Origin: PNON01 sp963757065
GTDB lineage: Bacteria > Chloroflexota > Anaerolineae > Anaerolineales > Anaerolineaceae
Direction of reading: 5' to 3'
Length of the DNA stretch: 64,000 nucleotides
Assembly: GCA_963757065.1 (NCBI GenBank)
Contig: CAVWQC010000008.1
Coordinates: forward strand, 1-64,000
Shown: positions 48,097 to 57,086 of the stretch, one piece after another
Layout: every line of letters starts with the position of its first letter
How positions within the stretch are numbered: the first letter of the stretch is position 1
Notes under the pieces: model-generated
Told to the model about the DNA's origin: nothing
What the model saw: the letters and a program-made list of their open reading frames with translations, nothing else
Database searches by the model: none
Position numbers and translations under genes: made by a program

Positions 48097-48136
48097 TATC
48101 GACCCCATTTCAACATTTTTGAGTAATCGGAACTCC

Positions 48137-48176
48137 GTTCGCGCCGGTGTCCCCACCGCGCGCGCGTCTTTGACCG
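48137..48176 (-). repeat. REP-like element (b), downstream of the RAYT gene
   Basis: Reverse complement of the element at 48771-48811, identical except for a few bases in the left part. It contains an imperfect GC-rich hairpin (CGCGC bulge CGGTG, GGGA loop, CACCG GCGCG) preceded by the short foot CGGTCAAA. Confidence 0.85.
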
Positions 48177-48187
48177 ATAGGTCTCCA

Positions 48188-48736
48188 TTATTCATTTTCC
48201 ACCTGAATACTGGATATTGGCAAATCGCATTCCCCATTATTCAGCCAATAATTCGCGGATGAATAACGCCAATGTTCCGGCTCCCTGACCAAACCTTTCC
48301 TTACCGGGTTCATATGTATATATCCCAATTTTTGTTTCCAAAATTTCTCGGTTGCCAATCCTTCGGCATGCCAACCTGGCTGCCAGACTTGCCTTTCCCG
48401 ATCTTCGAGATCTTTGCTTCGGATGACTGCAGCAATCGCTGGAGAGAACCTGTTATCAATATAATTTGCCAGCTGCTTACCAGTATATTTGCGAAAATCC
48501 GACAATGATTGCTGCAAACGGGAATTGTCAAAATGAGCATCGAAAACGATCATATGCATGTGATTAGGCATGATTGCATAAGCATTGATCCGCAGACCTT
48601 TTTCCTTGATGCTGTACACCAGGCTGTCCACTGTTAGCTGGATGGGTTCAGGAGTAACAAAAATTGGAAGCCAATCTGTGATTGTGAAAGTTACATAATA
48701 AACAAATACCCCGTCCATGAACTGGTAGCGATCCAT
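48188..48736 (-). CDS. REP-associated tyrosine transposase (Y1_Tnp, RAYT)
   Basis: A 182-residue HUH nuclease. The metal-binding HUH motif is in NAYAIMPNHMHMIV (His-Met-His, about residues 57-61). A candidate catalytic Tyr lies about 35 residues later (DFRKYTGKQLANYI). The C-terminal signature KLGYIHMNPVRKGLV and EHWRYSSANYW is typical of the REP-associated group. Related proteins nick and join single-stranded REP DNA. The frame is intact, so it may be active. Flanking inverted elements support the assignment. Confidence 0.93.
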   Translation of the reverse strand: MDRYQFMDGVFVYYVTFTITDWLPIFVTPEPIQLTVDSLVYSIKEKGLRINAYAIMPNHMHMIVFDAHFDNSRLQQSLSDFRKYTGKQLANYIDNRFSPAIAAVIRSKDLEDRERQVWQPGWHAEGLATEKFWKQKLGYIHMNPVRKGLVREPEHWRYSSANYWLNNGECDLPISSIQVENE

Positions 48737-48770
48737 TAGTCAATTATATAATAAGCAACAGCGGAGACTA

Positions 48771-48811
48771 GCGGTCAAACCCACGCGCGCGGTGGGGACA
48801 CCGGCGCGAAC
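48771..48811 (+). repeat. REP-like element (c), upstream of the RAYT gene
   Basis: Inverted partner of element (b). Foot CGGTCAAA, then a hairpin of about 10 bp with one bulge and a GGGA loop (48784-48808). Confidence 0.85.
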
Positions 48812-48820
48812 AAACTCTTT

Positions 48821-49498
48821 CTATTCCTTCTTGTTACGAATCGCCAGCAGGATTGTGGATGCTGGCAGGAAAATGCCCCAGGCGATATATCCAAGATCGG
48901 TGATTACCTGAATGGAAATGAGTATTCCAAACACATGGATGATGCTCAAAGCGCCTCCGGCGACAAGGAGCCACCGCAACCAGTTCTCAATCCTGCTGTC
49001 GGAAAAAGCAATCCCCATAAAAATCGTCGCCAGACCATAGAATATCCCCCAGCCTAAATGTTCCATGGTGTACATCAGGGATGATTGATCGTGGACCTCC
49101 AGCAAAGCAATAAAGGTTGAGTTGCCGGCAGCGAGAATTGAAGGAATGATGGCAAGCTGAACAAACCAGTTGATGCTGCTGGTGACGCAAACCAGTGCCA
49201 TGAATACCACAGCAAGATCAGCAAAGACTGCTTTTTTCCCCATGATCAACCGGCGCAGGGCGATGAAGAGGATCAACAGACTGAGGTCAAGCAAGATGGC
49301 AATGCTGGCAGAAAGGGTTTGAACCCCTGGTGAAGAAATTGAATGGACCGAGCCATCCACGATGATCTTGCCAACCAAACCCAGAAGATAAAGACCGCCA
49401 AATACGCTTGAGAGAATTGCCGTGATATAAACAATCTTCCTGGCTACTAGCTTGCCATTCATGTTTTCCAGCTTAAGATCTTCAATTTCCGGGTTCAT
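48821..49498 (-). CDS. Seven-helix membrane protein of unknown function
   Basis: About 225 residues with seven predicted membrane helices, e.g. VYITAILSSVFGGLYLLG, SIAILLDLSLLILFIALRR and WLLVAGGALSIIHVFGILI. ATG at 49498 follows GGAG on the minus strand; a longer frame to 49543 is less likely. It resembles general DUF4386-like bacterial membrane proteins in size and layout, but I cannot name the family with certainty. The 238 bases before the next promoter show only a weak long-loop inverted repeat (GTTGAGAG / CTCTCAAC). Confidence 0.65.
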   Translation of the reverse strand: MNPEIEDLKLENMNGKLVARKIVYITAILSSVFGGLYLLGLVGKIIVDGSVHSISSPGVQTLSASIAILLDLSLLILFIALRRLIMGKKAVFADLAVVFMALVCVTSSINWFVQLAIIPSILAAGNSTFIALLEVHDQSSLMYTMEHLGWGIFYGLATIFMGIAFSDSRIENWLRWLLVAGGALSIIHVFGILISIQVITDLGYIAWGIFLPASTILLAIRNKKE

Positions 49499-49736
49499 TT
49501 TTTCTCCATTATTTACAATCAGTTGGTTTAGGCAGAAGGGCAAAATTTCAACAAAAAGGAATTTAAAAACTATTAACCATAATCTATAAAATATTGTCGA
49601 TTAATTATATACAAATTCACCCAACTTAATTCCGTTGGTCGAGTTGAGAGTTAGTAAAAAACACAAACTAAACACAAGCCTCCGACCACTCTCAACGAGG
49701 CACTGGCTCAGCAGCCAGGCAACATTCATATCCCTG

Positions 49737-49764
49737 ATGACATTCCGGGTGGATGTGCTATAAT
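49737..49764 (+). promoter_or_regulatory. Promoter of the molybdenum hydroxylase / F420 run
   Basis: ATGACA (49737-49742) and a perfect TATAAT (49759-49764) with a 16-base spacer. Transcription should start near 49771, giving a leader of about 95 bases that is almost fully folded. Confidence 0.75.
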
Positions 49765-49770
49765 TAAATC

Positions 49771-49866
49771 AATGGATTCGGTGGTCGCCGCCCGGAAACC
49801 GGGTGACGGCGTCGGACCGGATGTGGGCCCGTCGAAAAGTGCCGCCTGATCACATCCACCGATCCT
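49771..49866 (+). ncRNA. Compact structured leader RNA (riboswitch candidate)
   Basis: The whole predicted leader folds. P1: 49774-49784 pairs with 49856-49865 (10 bp, one bulged T). P2: 49786-49790 with 49807-49811, extended by 49791-49795 with 49799-49803, leaving a TGA bulge and AAA loop. P3: 49821-49825 with 49851-49855. The 3' strand of P1 ends one base before the ATG at 49867 and takes the place of a ribosome site; no purine-rich site is visible. Bases GG at 49819-49820 could extend P3 by pairing with the CC used by P1, offering an alternative fold. It does not match a riboswitch consensus I can recall. Confidence 0.6.
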
Positions 49867-50766
49867 ATGCCTACCTGGAAAAATTACCTTCTTCCAACTT
49901 CTCTTCCCATCGCATTTCAATTGATGCAATCCCATGATACTTCCTGCCAGATCGTTTCCGGCGGGACAGACCTGCTATTGGAACTGCAGCAGGAGCACCG
50001 TGCCCCGGTGGAGACGCTGATCGACGTCACGCGCATCCCGGAGCTCAACCTGATCGAGATCCGCGGCGAGCGTTTGTTCATTGGCGCAGCGGTTCCGCTG
50101 AAACAGGTGACCGATTCCCCACTTGTGCGGCAGCATGCACTGGCGCTGGCGGAATCCACCGGGCAGATCGGCGGTCCGCAGGTGCGGGCGGTCGGTACGC
50201 TGGGCGGCAACGTGGGGCATGCCCTGCCGGCCGGTGACGGAGCCATCTCACTGCTGGCATTGGACGCACAGGCTGAGGTTGCATCCGCGGCTGGCACGCG
50301 GCGGGTACCCATTTCCCACCTCTATAAAGGCGTGGGCATCAGCACGCTCATCCCGGGCAAAGAGATCATCGTGGGGTTTGATGTTGCCCTGCAGCAGCCG
50401 GGACAGGCTTCGGCCTTTTCGCGGGTGATGCGTCCGCAGGGTGTGGCATTGTCGATCATCAACATGGCCATCTGGCTGGAAGTGCAGGATAAGCTGATCT
50501 CACGCTCGCGGCTGGCGGTTGGCCCGGCTGGACCGGTGCCCAGACAGGCTGAGAACGTGGATGCCTACCTGGCCGGCAGGGAATTGAATGCGGAGACCCT
50601 GGACCAGGCGAAGTGCATTTTGCACGACTGCATCCAGTTCCGCAGCAGCCCGCTGCGGGCGACTTCCGGATACCGTGATCACCTCGCGGAAGTATTACTT
50701 GAACGCGTCCTGACGACTGCCTATCATCGGGCGCAGCAATCACTTACTGGTAGGAGGCAGATATGA
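49867..50766 (+). CDS. Molybdenum hydroxylase FAD-binding subunit 1 (CoxM/XdhB type)
   Basis: Medium subunit of a xanthine-dehydrogenase-family enzyme; it passes electrons from iron-sulphur clusters to FAD. The FAD motif SGGTDLLLELQQ (about residue 32) and the second motif AVGTLGGNVGHALPAGDG are clear. 299 residues, normal. Codons are GC-rich. The start lies directly against the folded leader and lacks a ribosome site. Its stop overlaps the next gene by 4 bases (ATGA). Confidence 0.9.
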   Translation: MPTWKNYLLPTSLPIAFQLMQSHDTSCQIVSGGTDLLLELQQEHRAPVETLIDVTRIPELNLIEIRGERLFIGAAVPLKQVTDSPLVRQHALALAESTGQIGGPQVRAVGTLGGNVGHALPAGDGAISLLALDAQAEVASAAGTRRVPISHLYKGVGISTLIPGKEIIVGFDVALQQPGQASAFSRVMRPQGVALSIINMAIWLEVQDKLISRSRLAVGPAGPVPRQAENVDAYLAGRELNAETLDQAKCILHDCIQFRSSPLRATSGYRDHLAEVLLERVLTTAYHRAQQSLTGRRQI

Positions 50767-53568
50767 TACACATCAAAGTGAATGGTAATGAACATACACT
50801 GGAAGAACTTCCGGGCGAGATGCTGGCAGACCTGCTGCGCTACCGCCTGGGTTTAACGGGGACCAAGATCGGGTGCGGTGAAGCGGAATGCGGCGCCTGC
50901 ACGGTGCTGCTGGATGGCAGCCCGGTGCTTTCATGCTCGTATCCGGCTGTCAAAGCCAGCGGGCACGAAGTGCTGACCATTGAAGGGCTGGCGGAAAAAG
51001 CGCCGGAAGCAGAAAAGAAACAGGGACATCTGCATCCCCTGCAGGAAACCTTCATTGCCAAGGGTGCGGTGCAATGCGGTTTCTGCATCCCCGGGCAGAT
51101 CATGACATCCTACGGGTTATTGCTGGCGAACCCCGATCCATCGAAAGAGGATATCAAGTGGGCGCTCAAAGATACACTGTGCCGCTGTGCAGGGTATTCA
51201 GCCATCTCTGAGGCGGTCACCGAAGCCGGGGCAGTCATGCGCGGCGAAGGCGGCATCCATCCACGCGAGATTGCGGAGAGCATCCACGCCAAACGGGTGG
51301 TGGGACGCAATGCCAACCGGCCTGAAGCCATCATCAAGGTGACCGGGGAAGCCAAGTTCAGCGATGACCTGGTATTCGACGGTATGCTGGTTGGGCGCAC
51401 AAAGCGCACCTATGTACCGCATGCCTTTGTGAAAAGCATTGATATTTCCCGGGCAGTGAGTTTACCCGGTGTTCGGGCGGTGATGACGGCCGCAGACTTG
51501 AAACATGCCAAAAATCACGGCCTGGTGGTGAATGACTGGCCGATCCTGGTGGGCGTGGGCGAAAGGGTGCGCTATGTTGGCGATGCGGTGGCGATCGTGG
51601 CTGCCGATACCAAGGACATCGCCGATGCTGCGTTGAAGCTGATCGAAGTGGTGTATGACGAACAGCATGTGATCGATGATCCGGTCGAGGCGCGCGAGCC
51701 GGGGGCGGTGCAGTTGCACGAAACCGGCAATCTGTTGAAACACATCAAACTGCGCAAGGGCGATGTGGAAACCGGCTTTGCCAATGCGGATGTCATTGTC
51801 GAGCACACTTACCACACAGCCAGCACCGACCACGCATTCATCGAACCGGAGTGCAGCATTGCGCAGGTGAACAAAGACGGCCGCATGGAGATCTATGTCG
51901 GTTCGCAGATCCCATACTCCGACCGCAAGCAGGTGGCGGCTGCACTGGGCTGGCCGGAAGAGCGGGTGCACATCATCGGTATGCTGATCGGCGGCGGGTT
52001 TGGCGGCAAGGAAGACATCATGGGGCAGATCCACGCCGCGCTGCTGGCAGAGAGAACCCAACACCCGGTGAAAGTCCTGTATGACCGGCACGAGAGCCTG
52101 CTGGTGCATCCCAAGCGGCATGCCACCCGGATCAAAGTCAAGATCGGCGCGAAGAAAGACGGCCGGCTGGTGGCGGTCGAGACCGAACTCTACGGTGATA
52201 CCGGAGCGTATGCCTCGCTGGGTGAAAAAGTGATGACCCGGGCGACCACACATTCGATCGGACCGTATGAATCAGATCATGCCAAGGCCGATTGCTATGC
52301 GATGTACACCAATAATCCGCCGGCGGGCGCGTTCCGCGGATTTCGGCGTGACTCAATCTGCATTTGCGGTTGAAAGCACCATGGACATGCTGGCTGAGAA
52401 GCTGGGCATGGACCGGATCGAATTGAGAAAAATGAATGCCCTGCGCGTAGGCAGTACCACCGGTACCGGACAGGTGCTGCGCGACAGTGTGGGTTTGCTG
52501 GAATGTATTGAGAAAGTGGAAACCGAACTGCATAAACGGGTGGATGGAAATCCGTTCGAACCGCGCATCTCCCCGGATGACCCGACGAAGATCCGCGCCT
52601 GGGGTTTCTCGGCTGCGTTCAAGAATACCGGGCTGGGTGGCGGCGCTCCGGACAAATCGGGGGCGGATGTGGAACTTTACGCCGATGGCTCGGTGGAAGT
52701 GCGCACCTCTTCGGCAGAACTGGGGCAGGGCTTATGCACCGTGCTGCGACTGATCGTCGCGGAAGAATTGGAACTCCCGGCGGAGAAGGTGAATGTATTG
52801 CTATCGGATACTGACCTGACCCCGGATGGCGGTCCGACCACAGCTTCACGGCAGACATTTGTCACCGGGAATGCCGGGTTGTATGCCGCCAAAGCTTTCA
52901 AGGAAGCAGTGCGCGGGGTACTGGCGGAGAAGAACGACTGTGCTCCGGACCAGATCGAGATCGCCGGCGGGCAGGTAACAGTCTGCGGACGAAGCATGAC
53001 CTTCGCAGATGTTTACCAGGAATTCAAGAGCATCCACCGTGAACCTAAAGTACGTTATATCTATACGGCACCAGCCACCAAACCGCTCGGGCAGGGCGGC
53101 GATATGCACTTCGCCTTCTCCTTTGCAGCGCAGGCCGTTGAGGTGGAAGTGGACAGCAACACCGGCGAGGTGAAGGTGCTGACGATCATTGCAGCCAACG
53201 ATGTAGGTGCAGCCATCAACCCGCTGGGACTGGCCGTCCAGGTGGAAGGCGGTGCCGTGATGGGATTGGGCAATGCATTGACAGAAGCTTTCCTTACCAA
53301 AGAAGGCAAAGTGATCACCGACCGGATGGCACGCTACCGCATCCCATCCATCGTGCATACACCTGAGGTGATCTCCTTCATCGTGGAGCATAAGGTGTCC
53401 ACCGGACCATTCGGTGGAAAGGGTGTGGGCGAGATCGTCAGCATCCCGACAACGCCGGCCATTACGAACGCCATCTACAACGCCACCGGTTACCGGGTGG
53501 ATACACTGCCGGTGGACCAGGAATTGGTTGCCAGGCACATCCATCAGGAAAAGTTCGCACCAGCCTGA
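50763..53568 (+). CDS. Molybdenum hydroxylase 1: fused [2Fe-2S] and molybdopterin subunits, one frameshift
   Basis: A protein of about 935 residues joining the small iron-sulphur (CoxS) and large molybdopterin (CoxL) subunits. Cluster ligands: CGEAECGACTVLLDG and QCGFCIPGQIM..CRCAGY (residues about 38-145). The Mo domain starts near residue 175 and contains IGGGFGGKED and NPPAGAFRGFG. The catalytic Glu is in GGKGVGEIVSIPTTPAI. One extra T in the run at 52341-52343 breaks the frame. Family members hydroxylate purines and other N-heterocycles; presence of an aminohydrolase next door favours a purine. The FAD subunit is encoded just upstream. Confidence 0.9.
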
Positions 53569-53572
53569 TCCT

Positions 53573-54205
53573 ATGAATGAAGAAATAGATGTTCCGAACT
53601 GGCTGCGCTGGGCAAGAGAGCTCCATGCTATTGGGGGAGTCGGTTTGCTTTACTCGGAGAACGAGTTTGACCGTCTGCGATACCAGCGGTTGGTCGAAAT
53701 GGCTGCCGAAATGATCAACAGCCATTCTGATATCCCGGAAGAAGAAATAAAGGTTGCTCTGGGTGCACAGGCTGGATACGTCACCCCCAAACTGGATGTA
53801 CGCGGAGCTGTCTTCATGAACGGACAGGTATTACTGGTCAAAGAGGTCACGGACGGGTTGTGGTCGCTCCCAGGGGGATGGGCGGATGTGAACGAAGCCC
53901 CATCCCGTATGGTGGAGCGGGAAGTTCTGGAAGAAACCGGCCTTACCGTGGCAGCCCGCAAGATCGTGGGGGTTTACGAAGCCAACCGCAACCGCGAACC
54001 CATCGAGGTATTCCATTCCTACAAGCTGCTTTTCCTGTGCGATTATTTACACGGTGACCTGCGGATCAGCCATGAAACCCCTGAGGTGAAGTATTATCCC
54101 CTGGAAAATCTGCCGCCGCTTTCCACCAACCGCACAAAGGAAAATTATATAATTGAAGCATACAGGCATTTTTGCGATCCTTCATTACCTACGGTTTTTG
54201 ATTGA
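53573..54205 (+). CDS. NUDIX hydrolase with N-terminal NUDIX_N_2-like domain
   Basis: A 210-residue pyrophosphatase. The NUDIX box is complete (GWADVNEAPSRMVEREVLEE followed by TGL: G-x5-E-x7-REVxEExGL) near residues 100-122. An N-terminal helical domain (VPNWLRWARELHAIGG) matches the type found in some ADP-ribose or nucleotide-sugar pyrophosphatases. ATG at 53573 is 5 bases after the previous stop. It may act on ADP-ribose, FAD or a nucleotide by-product of the pathway; this is not proven. Confidence 0.88.
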   Translation: MNEEIDVPNWLRWARELHAIGGVGLLYSENEFDRLRYQRLVEMAAEMINSHSDIPEEEIKVALGAQAGYVTPKLDVRGAVFMNGQVLLVKEVTDGLWSLPGGWADVNEAPSRMVEREVLEETGLTVAARKIVGVYEANRNREPIEVFHSYKLLFLCDYLHGDLRISHETPEVKYYPLENLPPLSTNRTKENYIIEAYRHFCDPSLPTVFD

Positions 54206-54221
54206 GAAGGAGGAATAGAAT

Positions 54222-55566
54222 ATGCTGATCACGAATGGAAATTTGATCACCTGGGAAGAACCCAACCGTATTCTCGAGGACTGGGGATTGTTGATCCAGA
54301 AAGACCGTATTGTTGAGATGGGTCCAACCAAGACCCTGGTCGAGAAGCATCCCAAAGAGGAACGGCTTGACGCTAAAGGGCAGTATGTGATGCCGGGTAA
54401 CATCTGTGCCCATACGCATTTTTATGGGGCATACGCGCGTGGTATGGCCATTCCGGGTGCTCCGGCAAAAGATTTCCCCGAGATCCTGGAAAAACTCTGG
54501 TGGCCGCTGGATAAATCGCTGGTGGCAGAGGATGTGTACAATTCCACGCAGGTTTGCCTGCTGGATGCGATCAAACACGGGACAACCACCCTGATCGACC
54601 ATCATGCTTCACCATGTGCGATCGAAGGGTCGCTGGATCAAATCGCCAAAGCGGCGGTGGAGATGGGGGTAAGGGTCTCCTGCTGTTATGAAGTGACCGA
54701 CCGGGATGGAATGGAACGGTCTCATCAGGGTATTGGCGAGAATAAGCGCTTCATCAACCGGCTTAAAGAAAACGCCAAATGACCTGCTGGCTGCCTCCTT
54801 TGGAATCCACGCCAGCCTGACGGTTTCTGATGAGACTCTTGCCAACTGCCGCAAGGCGGTTGGGGATGAGACGGGATTTCATATCCATGTGGCTGAACAT
54901 GAGGTGGATGAATATGACAGCGTGGCAAAATCAGGCACACGGGTGGTGGACCGGCTGGAGAAATTCGGCATCTTAGGACCGAAAAGTATTGCTGTACATG
55001 CGGTGCATATTGACGCCAGGGAAGTTGAGATCCTGGCACGGACGAAAACCTGGGTCACACACCAACCTCGTTCGAATATGAACAACGGGGTGGGTCTGGG
55101 AAATATTGAAGCCTTCCTGCGTGCCGGGGTGAACGTCTGCCTGGGAAATGACGGCTTCTCAAATGCCATGTGGGACGAATGGAAGACAGCCTACCTGGCG
55201 CATAAACTCTGGAACCGTGATCCACGGCGGATGGGCGGGTACGATGTGGTCAAACTGGCTGTGGCGAACAATGCCCGACTGGCGAATATGTTCTTCCCCA
55301 AAGCACCCATTGGTGTACTGGCACCCGGGGCATTCGCCGATCTGATGTTCGTCGATTACCATCCTTACACCGAGATGACAGCAGGCAACCTGCCATGGCA
55401 TATCATTTTCGGCTTCAGCAACGCAGATGTGACCACCACCATTGCTGCGGGGAAAAGTGTTGATGAAAGACAGGGTAGTACTCGTGGCGGATGAAAAGGA
55501 AATCGCCGCCAAAGGCCGGGAGCTCTCCCGTAAAACCTGGGAACGATATCAAAAACGATTTAATTA
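54222..55566 (+). CDS. ssnA: SsnA-type aminohydrolase (amidohydrolase family), two frameshifts
   Basis: Metal-dependent deaminase or chlorohydrolase-like enzyme of about 447 residues, closest in pattern to SsnA, which is found with selenium/molybdenum hydroxylases. Metal ligands: NICAHTHFYGAYARG (HxH), HIHVAEHEVDE, HAVHIDAREVEIL and the Asp in CLGNDGFSN. The frame needs one A removed at 54778-54780 (giving ENANDLLAASFG) and one from 55453-55456, after which the C-terminus reads VADEKEIAAKGRELSRKTW to the stop at 55564-55566. GGAGG precedes the ATG. Guanine or another aminopurine is a plausible substrate. Confidence 0.85.
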
Positions 55567-55590
55567 ATTTATTGAGTGAGGGAATAATAA

Positions 55591-56275
55591 ATGACTGACG
55601 AAGCTGTAACAACCATCCATACCATCGCAATCGCCGGGGGAACAGGCAAAGAAGGCAAAGGCCTGGCTTACCGGTGGGCTAAAGCCGGATACCGGTTGAT
55701 CATTGGCTCCCGGGTGCTGGAGAAAGCTCTCTCAGCTGCGGATGACCTCAACCAACTGATCAAAGGCGGGGTAAAAGTGGAGGGTATGGTCAATCAGGAT
55801 GCAGCCAGGCTGGCTGACCTGGTGGTGATCACAGTTCCATTTGCCGCCCATATACCTACCCTTGAAGGGACTGAAAGAGGAGTTGAAAGGTAAGATCCTG
55901 ATCGATGTTTCCGTGCCCCTTGTCCCACCCAAAGTGACCAAAGTGCAAATGCCGCCAGCCGGTTCGGCAGCACTCGAAGCGAGGCAGGTGTTAGGCGAAG
56001 AAGTTCGGATCGTTTCGGCATTCCAGAATATTTCCTATGAACACCTGCTCAATGATGAAGAAATCACCTGCGATGTTCTGATAACTGGTACTGATAAAGA
56101 GGCACGTGGAATTGTGGTTAAGCTGGTGGAGGAAGCCGGCATGGTCGGTTGGGATGCGGGTCCTTTGGAAAATTCAGTAGTACAAGAAGGGCTGACATCC
56201 ATTTTGATCGGTATCAACAAACAGTTTGGTGTCCAATCCGCGGGAATCAAGATCACCGGTGTTCCCGAAAAGTGA
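55591..56275 (+). CDS. npdG: F420H2:NADP oxidoreductase (NpdG/Fno type), one frameshift
   Basis: Transfers hydride between F420H2 and NADP. The NADP-binding N-terminus is IAIAGGTGKEGKGLAYRWAK with the GSR phosphate-binding segment after it. The middle VVITVPFAAH and the C-terminal part EEVRIVSAFQNISYEHL and WDAGPLENSVVQEGLTSIL match the family. One extra T at 55862-55863 splits the gene; without it TLKGLKEELKGKILIDVSVP is continuous. About 228 residues. It lies between ssnA and cofE, linking the Mo-enzyme block to F420. Confidence 0.9.
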
Positions 56276-56310
56276 TACACCGCAACCAACGTGCACAGGA
56301 TGAGTATTGA

Positions 56311-57078
56311 ATGGCATTAACACTTACTCCACTTTATAAAATTCCATTGATCAAACCCGGTGATCCACTAGGTCAAATACTATTAACCAGTTTGAGGGAG
56401 AACCATATCTCATTGCAAAATGGCGATATTCTGGTGATCGCACAGAAGATCGTTTCCAAATGTGAGAATCGGCTGGTCAACCTGACCACAGTCAAGCCCG
56501 GCAAACGGGCAATCAACCTGGCAAAAGTCTCCGAGAAAGATCCACGTTTCGTGGAACTCGTTTTACGTGAAAGTAAAAGGGTGATGCGTAAACGGCCTGG
56601 TACGATCATCGTGGAACATAACCTGGGTTTTGTTTGTGCCAATGCGGGTATTGATCATTCCAATGTGGAAGGGTCCTGGGGAAATGCAGATGATTGGGTG
56701 CTTTTATTGCCAGTTGACCCTGACCTTTCTGCAGAGAAAATGCGGGATTTCTTAAGAAAGACAAATGGATTGGAAATTGGCATATTGATCATTGATTCAC
56801 ACGGCAGGGCATGGCGGTCTGGAACAATCGGCACTGCCATCGGGATGAGCGGTGTACCAGGGCTCGTCGATTTGCGTGGAAAAGAGGACCTGTTCGGTTT
56901 CAAATTGAAGATCACACAGGTAGGTGCTGCGGACGAGTTGGCTGCGGCTGCCTCTCTGGTGATGGGACAGGCCAGCGAAGGAGTCCCCGCGGTGCACGTG
57001 AGGGGTTTCCCTTATCCATTGAGAGATTCGGGAATCTCTGAGCTAATTCGTCCTAAAGATCTGGACCTGTTTCGATAG
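56311..57078 (+). CDS. cofE: Coenzyme F420-0:L-glutamate ligase
   Basis: Adds glutamates to F420-0 with GTP. The 255-residue, single-domain form resembles archaeal CofE; the C-terminal nitroreductase-like domain of actinobacterial FbiB is absent. Key segments: PLIKPGDPLGQIL, GDILVIAQKIVSKCENR, FVCANAGIDHSNV and GTIGTAIGMSGVPGL. It precedes cofD by 8 bases. Confidence 0.94.
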   Translation: MALTLTPLYKIPLIKPGDPLGQILLTSLRENHISLQNGDILVIAQKIVSKCENRLVNLTTVKPGKRAINLAKVSEKDPRFVELVLRESKRVMRKRPGTIIVEHNLGFVCANAGIDHSNVEGSWGNADDWVLLLPVDPDLSAEKMRDFLRKTNGLEIGILIIDSHGRAWRSGTIGTAIGMSGVPGLVDLRGKEDLFGFKLKITQVGAADELAAAASLVMGQASEGVPAVHVRGFPYPLRDSGISELIRPKDLDLFR

Positions 57079-57086
57079 GGAGAAAA

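Larger units (their letters stand above)
48137..48811. mobile_element. REP-RAYT unit (transposase flanked by inverted REPs)
   Basis: The Y1 transposase gene is bracketed by two inverted copies of the same 40-base REP-like element, 12 bases beyond its stop and 35 bases before its start. This is the arrangement of REP-associated tyrosine transposases. A third, older copy lies at 47441. Confidence 0.8.

Noticed and set aside
48097..48237. N-terminal extension of the AT-rich orphan protein to 48237
   Set aside because: The extension is translated from REP element (b) and the end of the transposase gene. The ATG at 48096 marks the change in composition.
47441..48811. CRISPR-like array from three repeats
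   Set aside because: There are only three copies, one inverted, with uneven spacing and a transposase gene between them. No cas gene is present. REP elements fit.
49640..49700. Inverted repeat GTTGAGAG / CTCTCAAC as a terminator
   Set aside because: The stem is 8 bp with a loop of about 40 bases and no T run, so it is too weak to call.
49771..49866. Known purine riboswitch upstream of the xanthine-dehydrogenase-like genes
   Set aside because: It also has a three-stem layout, but the conserved junction and loop bases of the purine class are missing. The Moco pattern could not be confirmed either, so it is left unnamed.
56311..57078. FbiB-type fusion of CofE with a nitroreductase domain
   Set aside because: The protein stops at 255 residues and cofD starts 8 bases later, so only the ligase domain is present.
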